From Parasedimentitalea marina (GTDB lineage: Bacteria; Pseudomonadota; Alphaproteobacteria; Rhodobacterales; Rhodobacteraceae), in assembly GCF_004006175.1 (NCBI RefSeq), contig NZ_CP033219.1, positions 2,914,001 through 2,978,000 of the forward strand: a stretch of 64,000 bases of DNA, read 5' to 3'. The translations under genes were made by a program, and so were the position numbers. Below, one piece after another: positions 17,107-24,972 of the stretch. Position 1 is the stretch's first letter, and each line of letters starts with the position of its first letter. The notes beneath the pieces are model-generated. The model was given only the letters and a program-made list of their open reading frames with translations, was not told the origin of the DNA and made no database searches.

Positions 17107-18845
17107 GAGGCAGTCTTCAGTCGGGACCTTGATTGCGATGCAAGCCTGACAGACGCATTCCGCGCACCATAGCCCAGATACCGACCCTTCCGCTGGACGA
17201 TCTCAAAGAAGAACCCATCGAAGATGGACTGGCCGTAAAGCTGGTAATAGGCACCGCCCGCGTCTTCGTCATATAGCAGGTCGTGGGCACGCAAGGCCTG
17301 CGTTGTCGCTTCAATCAGTCCGAATTCGGCCTGCGTATCCGCATAATAGTTTTGCGGGATTGGGAGACGCTGGAATCCCGAAGATTTCAACAAGGTCGAG
17401 GTCTCGAATATGTCGTCCGTCTGAAGGGCGATATGCTGCACACCGGCACCCGGACGACCCGACACAAACGACCCCGCAAGCGTATCCGCATCCGCAGCGC
17501 CATTGAGGTTCAACCGCACCTCGCCTTCGGGCGTTTCTATCGCCTGACTGCGCACAATCCCTGACGGATCTGCGACATTGACGATGGCTGACTTGGTCAT
17601 CTCGAATGTGGTCAAGTAATATAACAGCCAGCTTTGCATTTCGTCATACCGCATCGTCTGCGCCACATGATCGATGCGCCGCAAACCCGCAGGCGGCGTG
17701 GCCTTTGTGCTGCGAACAGGTTCAAATTCAATATCCCAGACGTGGTGCAAATCGGACCTCTCGTCGATGAAGTGAATGACACTGCCGCCAACCCCACGCA
17801 CCGCTGGAATATCAAGCTCTCCCAATCCCACCATTTGCGTGAAATCCTGCGTGCCCAGCGATTTGGCCCGCGCAACGGTTTCCGCCGCGTCTCGGACACG
17901 AAGCCCCATGTCGCAAACGCAGGGACCATGATCCGTCAGTGCCTGTGCGGCGTGACCCGCACCTTCACGGTTGATGACAATGTTCACTGCACCCTGCCGC
18001 CACAGTGCCACTCGTTTGGAGCGATGATCACGTTCACGCCGAAATGCCATGGCGGCCAACACACCCTCAAGCTCAACTGCACCTGCGTCATCGACCGCAA
18101 ACTCGATGAACTCAAATCCCTTCGCGGGAACTTTGGGGGGCAAATCAGGCACAGCGCCCTGCAATAAGGGTTCTGTTTGTGCGGCGTCTGACAGGACAGT
18201 CACCAAAGACCGATAGGCATTGCGCAGCGTCCCGGGTCCATCAGGCGTCGCCCCCACAGACCAAGTCCCCGCGTATCCACTCCGCGCCAGCACACGTGCC
18301 AGACCGCCCAAATTCAGGGTGCCCTGTCCGGGCAACATCGGCGTGTTTGGCCCGTCCAGCAGAGCAACATGGAACACCGATGCGCCGTTCAGATCGCGCA
18401 GACGGGCGGGGCGTGATCCATCACCAAGGACTTCAAATGCGTTGAGTGCGAGGCCGATGTTGTGATCGTTTTGTTCGGTGACATATTCGATAACCGCCGA
18501 CTCGGCATCACGCGTGGGCCGTAGCGCCAGCCGAATGCCGTCAAATTTCGGCAGGTCGTGCGGCACCTTGTCAATAACATCCAGGACAAGCGCCTCTGCG
18601 CCCAATGACTTGGCCATCTCCATCTTGGCCTTGATCAAGGTCACGCTGGCATCGGGCTGCACCGCGCCGAGTGAGGCGATGGTCAATCCGGCCTGGGCGA
18701 CAATATCCGCCAGGACCACAAGATCGTCGTCGAATTGGGTAACATCTGACAGGCTCAGATCAATGGCCGTGAACCCCACTGCAGCAATGGTGTTCAGTTT
18801 TTCCGCCAGCTCACCTGGTACGATATGAGTGGGAATGCTGAGCAT
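17103..18845 (-). CDS. QuiC-like two-domain protein (TIM barrel + HPPD-like domain)
   Basis: A 580-residue protein. Residues about 1-240 form an epimerase-like TIM barrel, for example VGFTAIDLSLSDVTQF; residues about 260-570 form a 4-hydroxyphenylpyruvate dioxygenase-like VOC half. The metal triad of the C-terminal domain is visible as the His in RRIDHVAQTM, the His in VQHIALQTDD and the Glu in GFFFEIVQRKG. This layout matches 3-dehydroshikimate dehydratases of the QuiC1 type, giving protocatechuate. The N-terminal barrel looks divergent, so the dehydratase activity is not certain. The start at 18845 overlaps the dctM stop as TAATG. Confidence 0.75.
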   Translation of the reverse strand: MLSIPTHIVPGELAEKLNTIAAVGFTAIDLSLSDVTQFDDDLVVLADIVAQAGLTIASLGAVQPDASVTLIKAKMEMAKSLGAEALVLDVIDKVPHDLPKFDGIRLALRPTRDAESAVIEYVTEQNDHNIGLALNAFEVLGDGSRPARLRDLNGASVFHVALLDGPNTPMLPGQGTLNLGGLARVLARSGYAGTWSVGATPDGPGTLRNAYRSLVTVLSDAAQTEPLLQGAVPDLPPKVPAKGFEFIEFAVDDAGAVELEGVLAAMAFRRERDHRSKRVALWRQGAVNIVINREGAGHAAQALTDHGPCVCDMGLRVRDAAETVARAKSLGTQDFTQMVGLGELDIPAVRGVGGSVIHFIDERSDLHHVWDIEFEPVRSTKATPPAGLRRIDHVAQTMRYDEMQSWLLYYLTTFEMTKSAIVNVADPSGIVRSQAIETPEGEVRLNLNGAADADTLAGSFVSGRPGAGVQHIALQTDDIFETSTLLKSSGFQRLPIPQNYYADTQAEFGLIEATTQALRAHDLLYDEDAGGAYYQLYGQSIFDGFFFEIVQRKGRYLGYGARNASVRLASQSRSRLKTAS

Positions 18846-20140
18846 TAGCCCTGATACCCAAGAAGGCGCGGCAGCCAAAGCACCAGATCAGGCGACAGCA
18901 TCATCACGATCAGCGCGCCGACCAATACGGCCAAAAACGCCCAAATCTCTGAGATAATCTCGCGCAATGGAATGTCGGTGACCGCATTGATCACAAACAA
19001 CAAGATACCATAGGGCGGCGTGATCAGGCCGATCATCGAGTTCACCACAACCAGCACGCCGAAGTGGACCAGATCAATGCCGAGCGCTTTGCAGGTCGGG
19101 ATGAACAGCGGCACAATGACAAGGATGATGGTCGTGGCATCTAGCACGCAGCCCAGCAGCAGGATCAGCACGTTGACCATAATCAGGAACATCAGCGGGC
19201 TGATCTCGGCCCCTTCCAACATCGCCGAAATCGCCTGCGGGATTTGTTCGGTGATGACGACGTAATTGAGGATGAACGCCCCCCCGATCACAATACCAAC
19301 GGCAGCCGAGGAACGCGCAGAATCGACGAAGACGCTATAGAGCGCCTTGAACGATAAGGATCGATAGAACACCGCGGCTAACAACAGGGCGTAAAACGCG
19401 GCGACGGCGGCGGCTTCTGTGGGGGTCGTGACGCCGCCGTAAATGCCATACAAAAGGATCACGGGCATCAGCAGGGCAGGAAACGCGCTGGCTGTCACTT
19501 TGGGTAACGCTTTCAGCGGCACCGCCTCTTCCACCTCGAACCCGCGTTTGTGGGCAAGGTATCCGTTCATGCCCATCAATACGGCTCCCATAATCAGGCC
19601 CGGCAGGATGCCCGCCAGAAATAGCGCACCGATTGAGGCGTTGGAGACCAGAGCATAGAGGACCATTGGGATGGACGGAGGAATGATCGGGCCGATGGTG
19701 GCCGAGGCCGCGGTGATAGCCGCCGCATAACCGCGGCTGTATTTGCCGCTGCGGGTCATCATGGAAATAATGATTTTGCCGATGCCGGCCGCGTCAGCCA
19801 CCGCCGATCCCGACATGCCTGAAAAGATCAAAGAGGCAACGACATTCACATGCCCCATGCCGCCTTTGAACCGTCCCACGACGGCCACGCAGAAATTCAG
19901 CAAACGATCAGTGATGGACCCTGCGTTCATGATGTTGGCCGCAACGATGAACAGCGGCACCGCCAGCAGGATCGCACTGCCATAAAACCCTTGCAGGATC
20001 TTTTCACCGGCAAGCGCAACATCAAGCCCGGCAATGCCAAGGTAAACGACCGAGGCCAGCAAGATCGAATAGCCAATCGGCGTGCCGATACCTGCGAGCA
20101 CGAAGAGCGTTACGAGGAGCGAGACAAGTTCAAAGCTCAT
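18845..20140 (-). CDS. TRAP transporter large permease, DctM-type
   Basis: A 431-residue integral membrane protein. Family features are the N-terminal FVLAGIGTPIGYSILLAS, the conserved GSAVADAAGIGKIIISMMTR, ATIGPIIPPSIPMVLYA and GLITPPYGILLFV, with about a dozen hydrophobic segments. It forms the Na+-dependent translocation channel with the small DctQ subunit. It overlaps dctQ by four bases. The TRAP set probably imports an organic acid used by the downstream enzymes; the substrate is unknown, but a shikimate/quinate-like acid would suit the AroE- and QuiC-like neighbours. Confidence 0.93.
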   Translation of the reverse strand: MSFELVSLLVTLFVLAGIGTPIGYSILLASVVYLGIAGLDVALAGEKILQGFYGSAILLAVPLFIVAANIMNAGSITDRLLNFCVAVVGRFKGGMGHVNVVASLIFSGMSGSAVADAAGIGKIIISMMTRSGKYSRGYAAAITAASATIGPIIPPSIPMVLYALVSNASIGALFLAGILPGLIMGAVLMGMNGYLAHKRGFEVEEAVPLKALPKVTASAFPALLMPVILLYGIYGGVTTPTEAAAVAAFYALLLAAVFYRSLSFKALYSVFVDSARSSAAVGIVIGGAFILNYVVITEQIPQAISAMLEGAEISPLMFLIMVNVLILLLGCVLDATTIILVIVPLFIPTCKALGIDLVHFGVLVVVNSMIGLITPPYGILLFVINAVTDIPLREIISEIWAFLAVLVGALIVMMLSPDLVLWLPRLLGYQG

Positions 20141-20748
20141 GATTGGGTCTCCGCAGTTTTGGCATCGGCGGCGACTTCGGCCTCAAGCACGATTTCCAAC
20201 TCAGTCTTGGGCGGGCCTTTGCGCAGCGTATCAATCGCCAGCCACGCATAGCGCGCAGCCACGACGATCATGAAGGCACCATAGACGCTGAAGATCGTGC
20301 GCATGGGGATTTTGCTGCCCGTAAACGGATTGCGGACCGTCGATGTTTTGCGGATTTTCATCCAGTCGATGTAATCCAGCGTGGGCAGCAGCGCATAGAG
20401 CATTCCCGCCACAATGGCGACGGCAGATATGACGGCGAAGATCGTCCGCATCCGCCGCGATACCGCGAGATAAATGATATCGAATTTCACATGATCCCAT
20501 TCGCGCACCACAAAGGCGCAGCTGAAAAAGATCACCCAGACCCACAGGATAGCGATCAGCTCAAGCGTCCAGCCAAGCGGTTGCACTGCTGCGAGTGTGG
20601 GTAACGTCTCTTCAAGACCAAGGCTGCGAATGATGCGCGGCGTATAGCGCGTCCCGATCTGCAACAAGAAAGTAAAGAAAATCACGGCCAGCAATGTGGC
20701 CGCGATTGCGTCAGATAGTCGGGAGCCCCACCGTAAAAGCGTTTTCAT
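20137..20748 (-). CDS. TRAP transporter small permease, DctQ-type
   Basis: A 203-residue protein with four predicted membrane segments: AIAATLLAVIFFTFLLQIG, LELIAILWVWVIFFSCAFVV, TIFAVISAVAIVAGMLYALL and YGAFMIVVAARYAWLA. It contains the REWDHVKFDIIY motif typical of DctQ. The insert between segments 3 and 4 is slightly longer than in compact DctQ proteins. It lies between dctP and dctM, 29 bases after dctP. Confidence 0.88.
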   Translation of the reverse strand: MKTLLRWGSRLSDAIAATLLAVIFFTFLLQIGTRYTPRIIRSLGLEETLPTLAAVQPLGWTLELIAILWVWVIFFSCAFVVREWDHVKFDIIYLAVSRRMRTIFAVISAVAIVAGMLYALLPTLDYIDWMKIRKTSTVRNPFTGSKIPMRTIFSVYGAFMIVVAARYAWLAIDTLRKGPPKTELEIVLEAEVAADAKTAETQS

Positions 20749-20777
20749 TGTGGATCCCCCTATCTAACTTTTCAGTT

Positions 20778-21788
20778 TTAGTTTCCGAGCGCGTTGATCG
20801 CATCCAACACACCGTCAGGCCAGCTCGCTGCGAACTCGGAGCCAATATATTGGCCCTGAACGTGCTCGCGGAATGCTGCCAGATCAGGTGTGTAGACTTC
20901 CACGCCATTCTCTTCGAGGAAAGCGGTCAGGCTGCCTTCGAGTTCCAGTTGACGTAGACGGCCAACCGAAGCTGCAGCATCCGCAGCCTTCTGAACGGCC
21001 AACTGCTGCTCAGGCGCCATGGAATTAAACGTCTCGGCAGAAATCGCGATGTAGTTCAAATCCACAAGGTGGGACGTCAGAGCGATCTGGTTTGTGACCT
21101 CGTAGAATTTGCGATCCACAACTGTTGGCAGTGGGTTGTCCTGACCGTCAATCGCACCCGTGGACAGGCCAGTGTAAACTTCGGTGAACGCCATTGGTGT
21201 TGGAGCGGCACCCAAAGCGGCCCCCAGGAACTGCCAAGCATCTGTACCCGGCATCCGCAGGTTCACGCCTGCAAGATCAGCAGGTGTTTGCACGTCCAAC
21301 TCGTCGCGGGTTTGGCGCAGGTTCACGTGGCGCTGGCCTAGATACATCACGGACAGTAGTTTCACGCCCAGTTCTTCTTCGACGGTCACCAAGAAAGGTG
21401 CCATCAGCGGATCGTTGAACACGCGCACCTGGTGTGCTGCATCTTGGTGAACGTAGCCTGTTGCAAAGATCGAGAACTCAGGGAAGAACTGTGCCAGTTC
21501 CTGTGCGGATGTGATCGACATCTCGAGGTTACCGCGGCTGATCGCGTCGAGTTCAGTACCTTGGTCAAACAGCGTTGCGTTGTAGGACGGCTCGTAAGAC
21601 GCAAAGCCTGCAACGGCCGGACCGAAAACTTCGGCCAGGGCGACAGAACGCGCGTCTGTTTCAGAACCGGATGTAGACATGCGCAGCTGGATCGCGTGAC
21701 CATCAGCGAATGCAGGCGCGGAAGCAGCAAACGTGCCTACCGCAATCATGGAAGCCATCGCAAGACGGCGTGTCAGTTTAAGTGTCAT
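20778..21788 (-). CDS. TRAP transporter solute-binding protein, DctP-type
   Basis: A 336-residue periplasmic protein. The signal peptide is LAMASMIAVGTFAASAPAFA, with probable cleavage after AFA. The mature part shows the DctP pattern with NLRMPGTDAWQF (the conserved Arg that binds the ligand carboxylate) and AFTEVYTGLSTGAIDGQDNP. It therefore probably binds an organic acid. The gene is separated from the Gfo/Idh gene by 104 bases containing a perfect candidate operator, so it may start its own transcript. Confidence 0.9.
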   Translation of the reverse strand: MTLKLTRRLAMASMIAVGTFAASAPAFADGHAIQLRMSTSGSETDARSVALAEVFGPAVAGFASYEPSYNATLFDQGTELDAISRGNLEMSITSAQELAQFFPEFSIFATGYVHQDAAHQVRVFNDPLMAPFLVTVEEELGVKLLSVMYLGQRHVNLRQTRDELDVQTPADLAGVNLRMPGTDAWQFLGAALGAAPTPMAFTEVYTGLSTGAIDGQDNPLPTVVDRKFYEVTNQIALTSHLVDLNYIAISAETFNSMAPEQQLAVQKAADAAASVGRLRQLELEGSLTAFLEENGVEVYTPDLAAFREHVQGQYIGSEFAASWPDGVLDAINALGN

Positions 21789-21880
21789 GTTGTCCTCCCA
21801 GACATTGGTATGGCCCGCGTGGAGCCGTTTGTGAGGCAGATTAATGCCTCATTTTTCCAATTTCGCAATACATTTTGCAA

Positions 21881-21893
21881 AATATCAGATATT
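21881..21893. promoter_or_regulatory. Perfect palindrome AATATC-A-GATATT, candidate operator
   Basis: A 13-base perfect inverted repeat (6+1+6) about 93 bases upstream of dctP, just beyond the Gfo/Idh stop. Related copies lie at 23005-23017 and 23051-23063 before the gntR gene and at 15466-15478. The size and symmetry suit a GntR-family dimer. Binding by the adjacent regulator is inferred. Confidence 0.6.
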
Positions 21894-22948
21894 CATTCAG
21901 CTGTGGCCGGATTTCCGTGCCGCCCTTTGTTCAGCTGAACCAGTGATTGTGTGTGCGCAGCTGTTTGAATCGCTTCAACTACGCGCAGTGTTTTCAAACC
22001 TTCTTCGCCAGTTACGAGCGGCGTCGCTGTTCCCGAAATGACATCTCTGAAGTGGGCAATTTGATTGATCAGAGGGTCGGACGAACTGACGGGCATGGCC
22101 GTGGCTTGTATCGGATTCCACCAGCTTGTGCCGCCTTCGTGCTGCCAAAGCCGCATGTCGGGAATCGACAATGAGCCCTCTGACCCGCCGATTTGGTAGC
22201 AGGATTCGTTTGTGGCCGGATAAATCGGGTACTCGCGCGAGGTCAGCTCCCAACTCCATGGGGAAACGATGCTGTCGGACACTGTGATCGTGCAAACTGC
22301 TCCGCTTTCAAATCGCAGAACCGCCGCCGCAAGGTCTTCATTTTCAAATCCGCGCAGGGACGGCGCCGTTTGCGCCTGGACTGTCACGACCTCGCCTAGA
22401 AAGTGACGCATAAGATCAACATCGTGGACCAGGTTGACCGATATCGGGCCCGCGCCCGCCTTCTTGCGCCACGGGGCGACCTCAAAATAATCGTCAGGTT
22501 TATAAAACCAGCAGGTCACTTGAGCCGCACGCACTTGCCCGATTGCACCATCCTTGATGAGCTTTGCGGTCTTTTGAATGATCGGATTATGTCGGCGATG
22601 ATGGCCAACCAAGATCGGCACATCCTTTTCTCGGGCGCGATCTATAAGACCTTGCGCATCATTCGCAGAGGCAGCCAAGGGTTTTTCAATCAACACAGGC
22701 ACGCCACGATCGACGCAGGCCAAGCCACCATCGACATGCATTAACGTGGGCGTCGAAAGGATCACACCATCGACGTCGACTGCCGTGAACATATCGTCCA
22801 ACGACCCAAAAACAGGCGCCGTTTGATCTGTCGGACTGGGTTCGACCACGGCGGCCAGTTCAACACCATCCACTTGGCCGATCGCAGCAATATGGCGTTG
22901 ACCCACAAGACCCGCCCCGACAACTGCTAGTTTCTTTGGTAGACCCAT
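21893..22948 (-). CDS. Gfo/Idh/MocA-family NAD(P)-dependent oxidoreductase
   Basis: A 351-residue protein with the Rossmann motif VVGAGLVGQRHIAAI at the N-terminus and the family's EKPLAAS motif near residue 93. The C-terminal domain includes HDVDLMRHFLG. Members oxidise sugars, cyclitols or related polyols at a ring or secondary hydroxyl. It is the first gene of the minus-strand set and lies divergent to the gntR regulator, so it could catalyse the first oxidation of the imported compound. Confidence 0.88.
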   Translation of the reverse strand: MGLPKKLAVVGAGLVGQRHIAAIGQVDGVELAAVVEPSPTDQTAPVFGSLDDMFTAVDVDGVILSTPTLMHVDGGLACVDRGVPVLIEKPLAASANDAQGLIDRAREKDVPILVGHHRRHNPIIQKTAKLIKDGAIGQVRAAQVTCWFYKPDDYFEVAPWRKKAGAGPISVNLVHDVDLMRHFLGEVVTVQAQTAPSLRGFENEDLAAAVLRFESGAVCTITVSDSIVSPWSWELTSREYPIYPATNESCYQIGGSEGSLSIPDMRLWQHEGGTSWWNPIQATAMPVSSSDPLINQIAHFRDVISGTATPLVTGEEGLKTLRVVEAIQTAAHTQSLVQLNKGRHGNPATAE

Positions 22949-23004
22949 CCCGCCCTCTCGTATCGCATTTTCGCCACACTAGCAGAGTTCACGAGATTCG
23001 CAAT

Positions 23005-23063
23005 AATATATGATATTTCTTCTTATAGCCTATTTTATCCACTGTTGAGGAATATCGGATGAT
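23005..23063. promoter_or_regulatory. Divergent promoter region with two operator-like palindromes
   Basis: AATATATGATATT (23005-23017) and AATATCGGATGAT (23051-23063) are variants of the AATATC-N-GATATT palindrome. They lie in the 157-base space between the Gfo/Idh gene and gntR. Two sites about 46 bases apart between divergent genes fit autoregulation and control of the operon. Confidence 0.5.
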
Positions 23064-23105
23064 CGTGTTATGAACCGTCAAACTATATGAAACATAAGGC
23101 CCGGC

Positions 23106-23774
23106 ATGTCTCAAACCGCCCCCACTGTAGGTTCCAGCACATACGAGCGGATCAAGCATGACATTATCTTTGGTGAACTTGCACCCGGTGTGAAACTCAA
23201 GCTGGACGGATTGCGCGATCGTTACGCGGCGAGCGTGTCGACGTTGCGCGAAACGCTAAACCGTCTAGCCAGCGAAGGGTTCGTACAGGCGGCCGAGCAG
23301 CGCGGTTTTTTTGTTCGGCCTGTGTCGGCCACCGATCTGACGGAAATTGCTGAGCTTCGTATCCTGCTGGAATGTTCAGCGCTCGAGACCTCTATCGCCT
23401 GTGGCGACGCCGATTGGGAAGGCAACCTTGTCGCGGCCCATCACAAACTGCATTTGATCGAACAAAAAATGCTCGACGGCGACAAAAGCCAGAAAGAACT
23501 GTGGAAACGCTATGACTGGGAGTTCCATCAGGCTCTCATTCAAGCCTGCAATTCTGAAAACCTGCTGACGTTGCACGGCACGATTTTTGACAAGTATCTG
23601 CGCTATCAGATGCTGGTGCTGACTCACCGCGGCGCGCCCGCGATCGAAGAACATAAATCAATGTTTGATGCGGCTCTTGCACGGGACGTGGCAACAGCTA
23701 AGAGGGTCTTGGAAGGTCACATCCGATCTGGGTTGAAACATACGTTGTCAGCGATGAAAGACTTGCCAAGTTAA
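23106..23774 (+). CDS. GntR-family regulator with FCD domain
   Basis: A 222-residue regulator. Its N-terminal winged helix includes LKLDGLRDRYAASVSTLRETLNRL. The FCD effector domain shows ELRILLECSALE, DWEFHQALIQACNS (Asp-x3-His), EEHKSMFDAAL and the final VLEGHIRSG, supplying the Asp and three His that bind a metal. It is divergent from the Gfo/Idh-TRAP operon and is the probable local repressor. Its ligand is likely the imported acid or an early intermediate. Confidence 0.9.
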   Translation: MSQTAPTVGSSTYERIKHDIIFGELAPGVKLKLDGLRDRYAASVSTLRETLNRLASEGFVQAAEQRGFFVRPVSATDLTEIAELRILLECSALETSIACGDADWEGNLVAAHHKLHLIEQKMLDGDKSQKELWKRYDWEFHQALIQACNSENLLTLHGTIFDKYLRYQMLVLTHRGAPAIEEHKSMFDAALARDVATAKRVLEGHIRSGLKHTLSAMKDLPS

Positions 23775-24181
23775 GGACCCGTGTAAAAGCAACGTTGTGC
23801 GGAACCTGATTTATCATAAACCTGTAAGGAGAGACAGGCGACAGGCTGCTCGTGAGTGTCTGACATTGACTACCGTAATCCACTCAAGCGATGGAAAAAA
23901 AGACGGACTTTGGCCCTTCGTGTTATCATCCCCCTCAATGACCGCTTCCGCGCCTAAGCTTACAACACGCTCAAGCACATTTTACTAGTTCACAGAAATG
24001 CTGCGTCAGCAATAGCCGCGCCTGTACAAGTCCGGTTTGTCCGCATCTAAGACATCCAAACAAGCCGCAGCGAATGACCGCAATCCGCCCTTTGTGCCGA
24101 ATGCTGAGGAAGGTTCAGGTATCTTAAAGCAGCCAAAAGCAGTCATCTAAAATTTTGAATGAATTCATATAAGACTTAGTT

Positions 24182-24385
24182 GTGGCCATTGGAGGGGGAG
24201 GCAGTAATGAGAGTGACTTTAACCCCATGAACCGTGTCGATTTGATGGGCGCGGGCCCTAGATGCACAGCAACGTCCAAGCGAATTGGGAATCCTTGTGG
24301 CGCACCTGCCGTCAAAGGATGGCGTGCTTTCCGGTTTCACCGTGCCAAACACGGAGCGCCATCTGCAGAACACCACGGTATGTAA
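24182..24385 (+). pseudogene. Remnant of a small phage-type HGG protein
   Basis: An open frame of up to 67 codons; the core from ATG 24227 reads LMGAGPRCTATSKRIG then CGAPAVKGWRAFRFHR. It matches the Cys-rich small proteins common in prophages and mobile elements (pattern RCxATSKRTGKPCxAPAVxGW.VCRFHG), but the final Cys and the HGG motif are changed to FRFHRAKHG. It is therefore probably decayed. The rest of the 23775-24740 spacer holds no gene I can support, only a small inverted repeat ACTGCAA/TTGCAGT at 24670-24688. Confidence 0.45.
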
Positions 24386-24698
24386 AGGAGCGGTGCTAGG
24401 ACGAATGTAGTCCAAGTAGCTCGATGGCTGGAGGCCCTGCCCCAACTTCTAGCGCGTCAATACTGAGGGCACGGCACAGCCGCATGAACGGGAGGATTGG
24501 GGGGGCTAAATTTCAAATCTGCAGTTTGAATGTCAGCAATTAAAATTGTGGGAAGGTCGTTCATCGATCTCAGCGAATGACATGGTGCAACTTACTAGCC
24601 ACGCCAAACATTGATATTCAGGCACTTGCACAATACCCGACAGATGCCATGCTTTCGCAGCCGTTCTACACTGCAATCATTTTGCAGTGAAAGGCCTC

Positions 24699-24727
24699 TT
24701 GACCTCCTAAAGTCTATGAAATAGATC
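24699..24727 (+). promoter_or_regulatory. Promoter of tRNA-Gly
   Basis: TTGACC at 24699-24704 and TAGATC at 24722-24727 are separated by 17 bases, and the tRNA begins 14 bases later. This fits a housekeeping sigma factor promoter. Confidence 0.6.
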
Positions 24728-24740
24728 CTGAAACTGTAGA

Positions 24741-24814
24741 GCGGGCGTTGTGTAATGGTAAGACCTCAGCCTTCCAAGCTGATGACACGGGTTCGATTCC
24801 CGTCGCCCGCTCCA
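24741..24814 (+). tRNA. tRNA-Gly (anticodon TCC)
   Basis: The acceptor stem GCGGGCG pairs with CGCCCGC, followed by discriminator T and an encoded CCA. The anticodon loop CTTCCAA carries TCC, and the T-loop is GTTCGATTC. The length is 74 bases including CCA. Confidence 0.95.
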
Positions 24815-24972
24815 GAACGTTACCTCCCCTTCATTTCTGCCTGATTTCTTAGTAAGGATGGGCTTAGGCGCGTCACTTGACCGCTTGACGTGGCGCCTTT
24901 GCAGGCTCATGAACTTTGGCCATATGCAGCGCGTTGACCGCCTGCTTGGACTGACAGATCAAAGGATCCGAA

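Noticed and set aside
24741..24814. tRNA-Gly as the attachment site of an element
   Set aside because: I found no second copy of its 3' end in the window.
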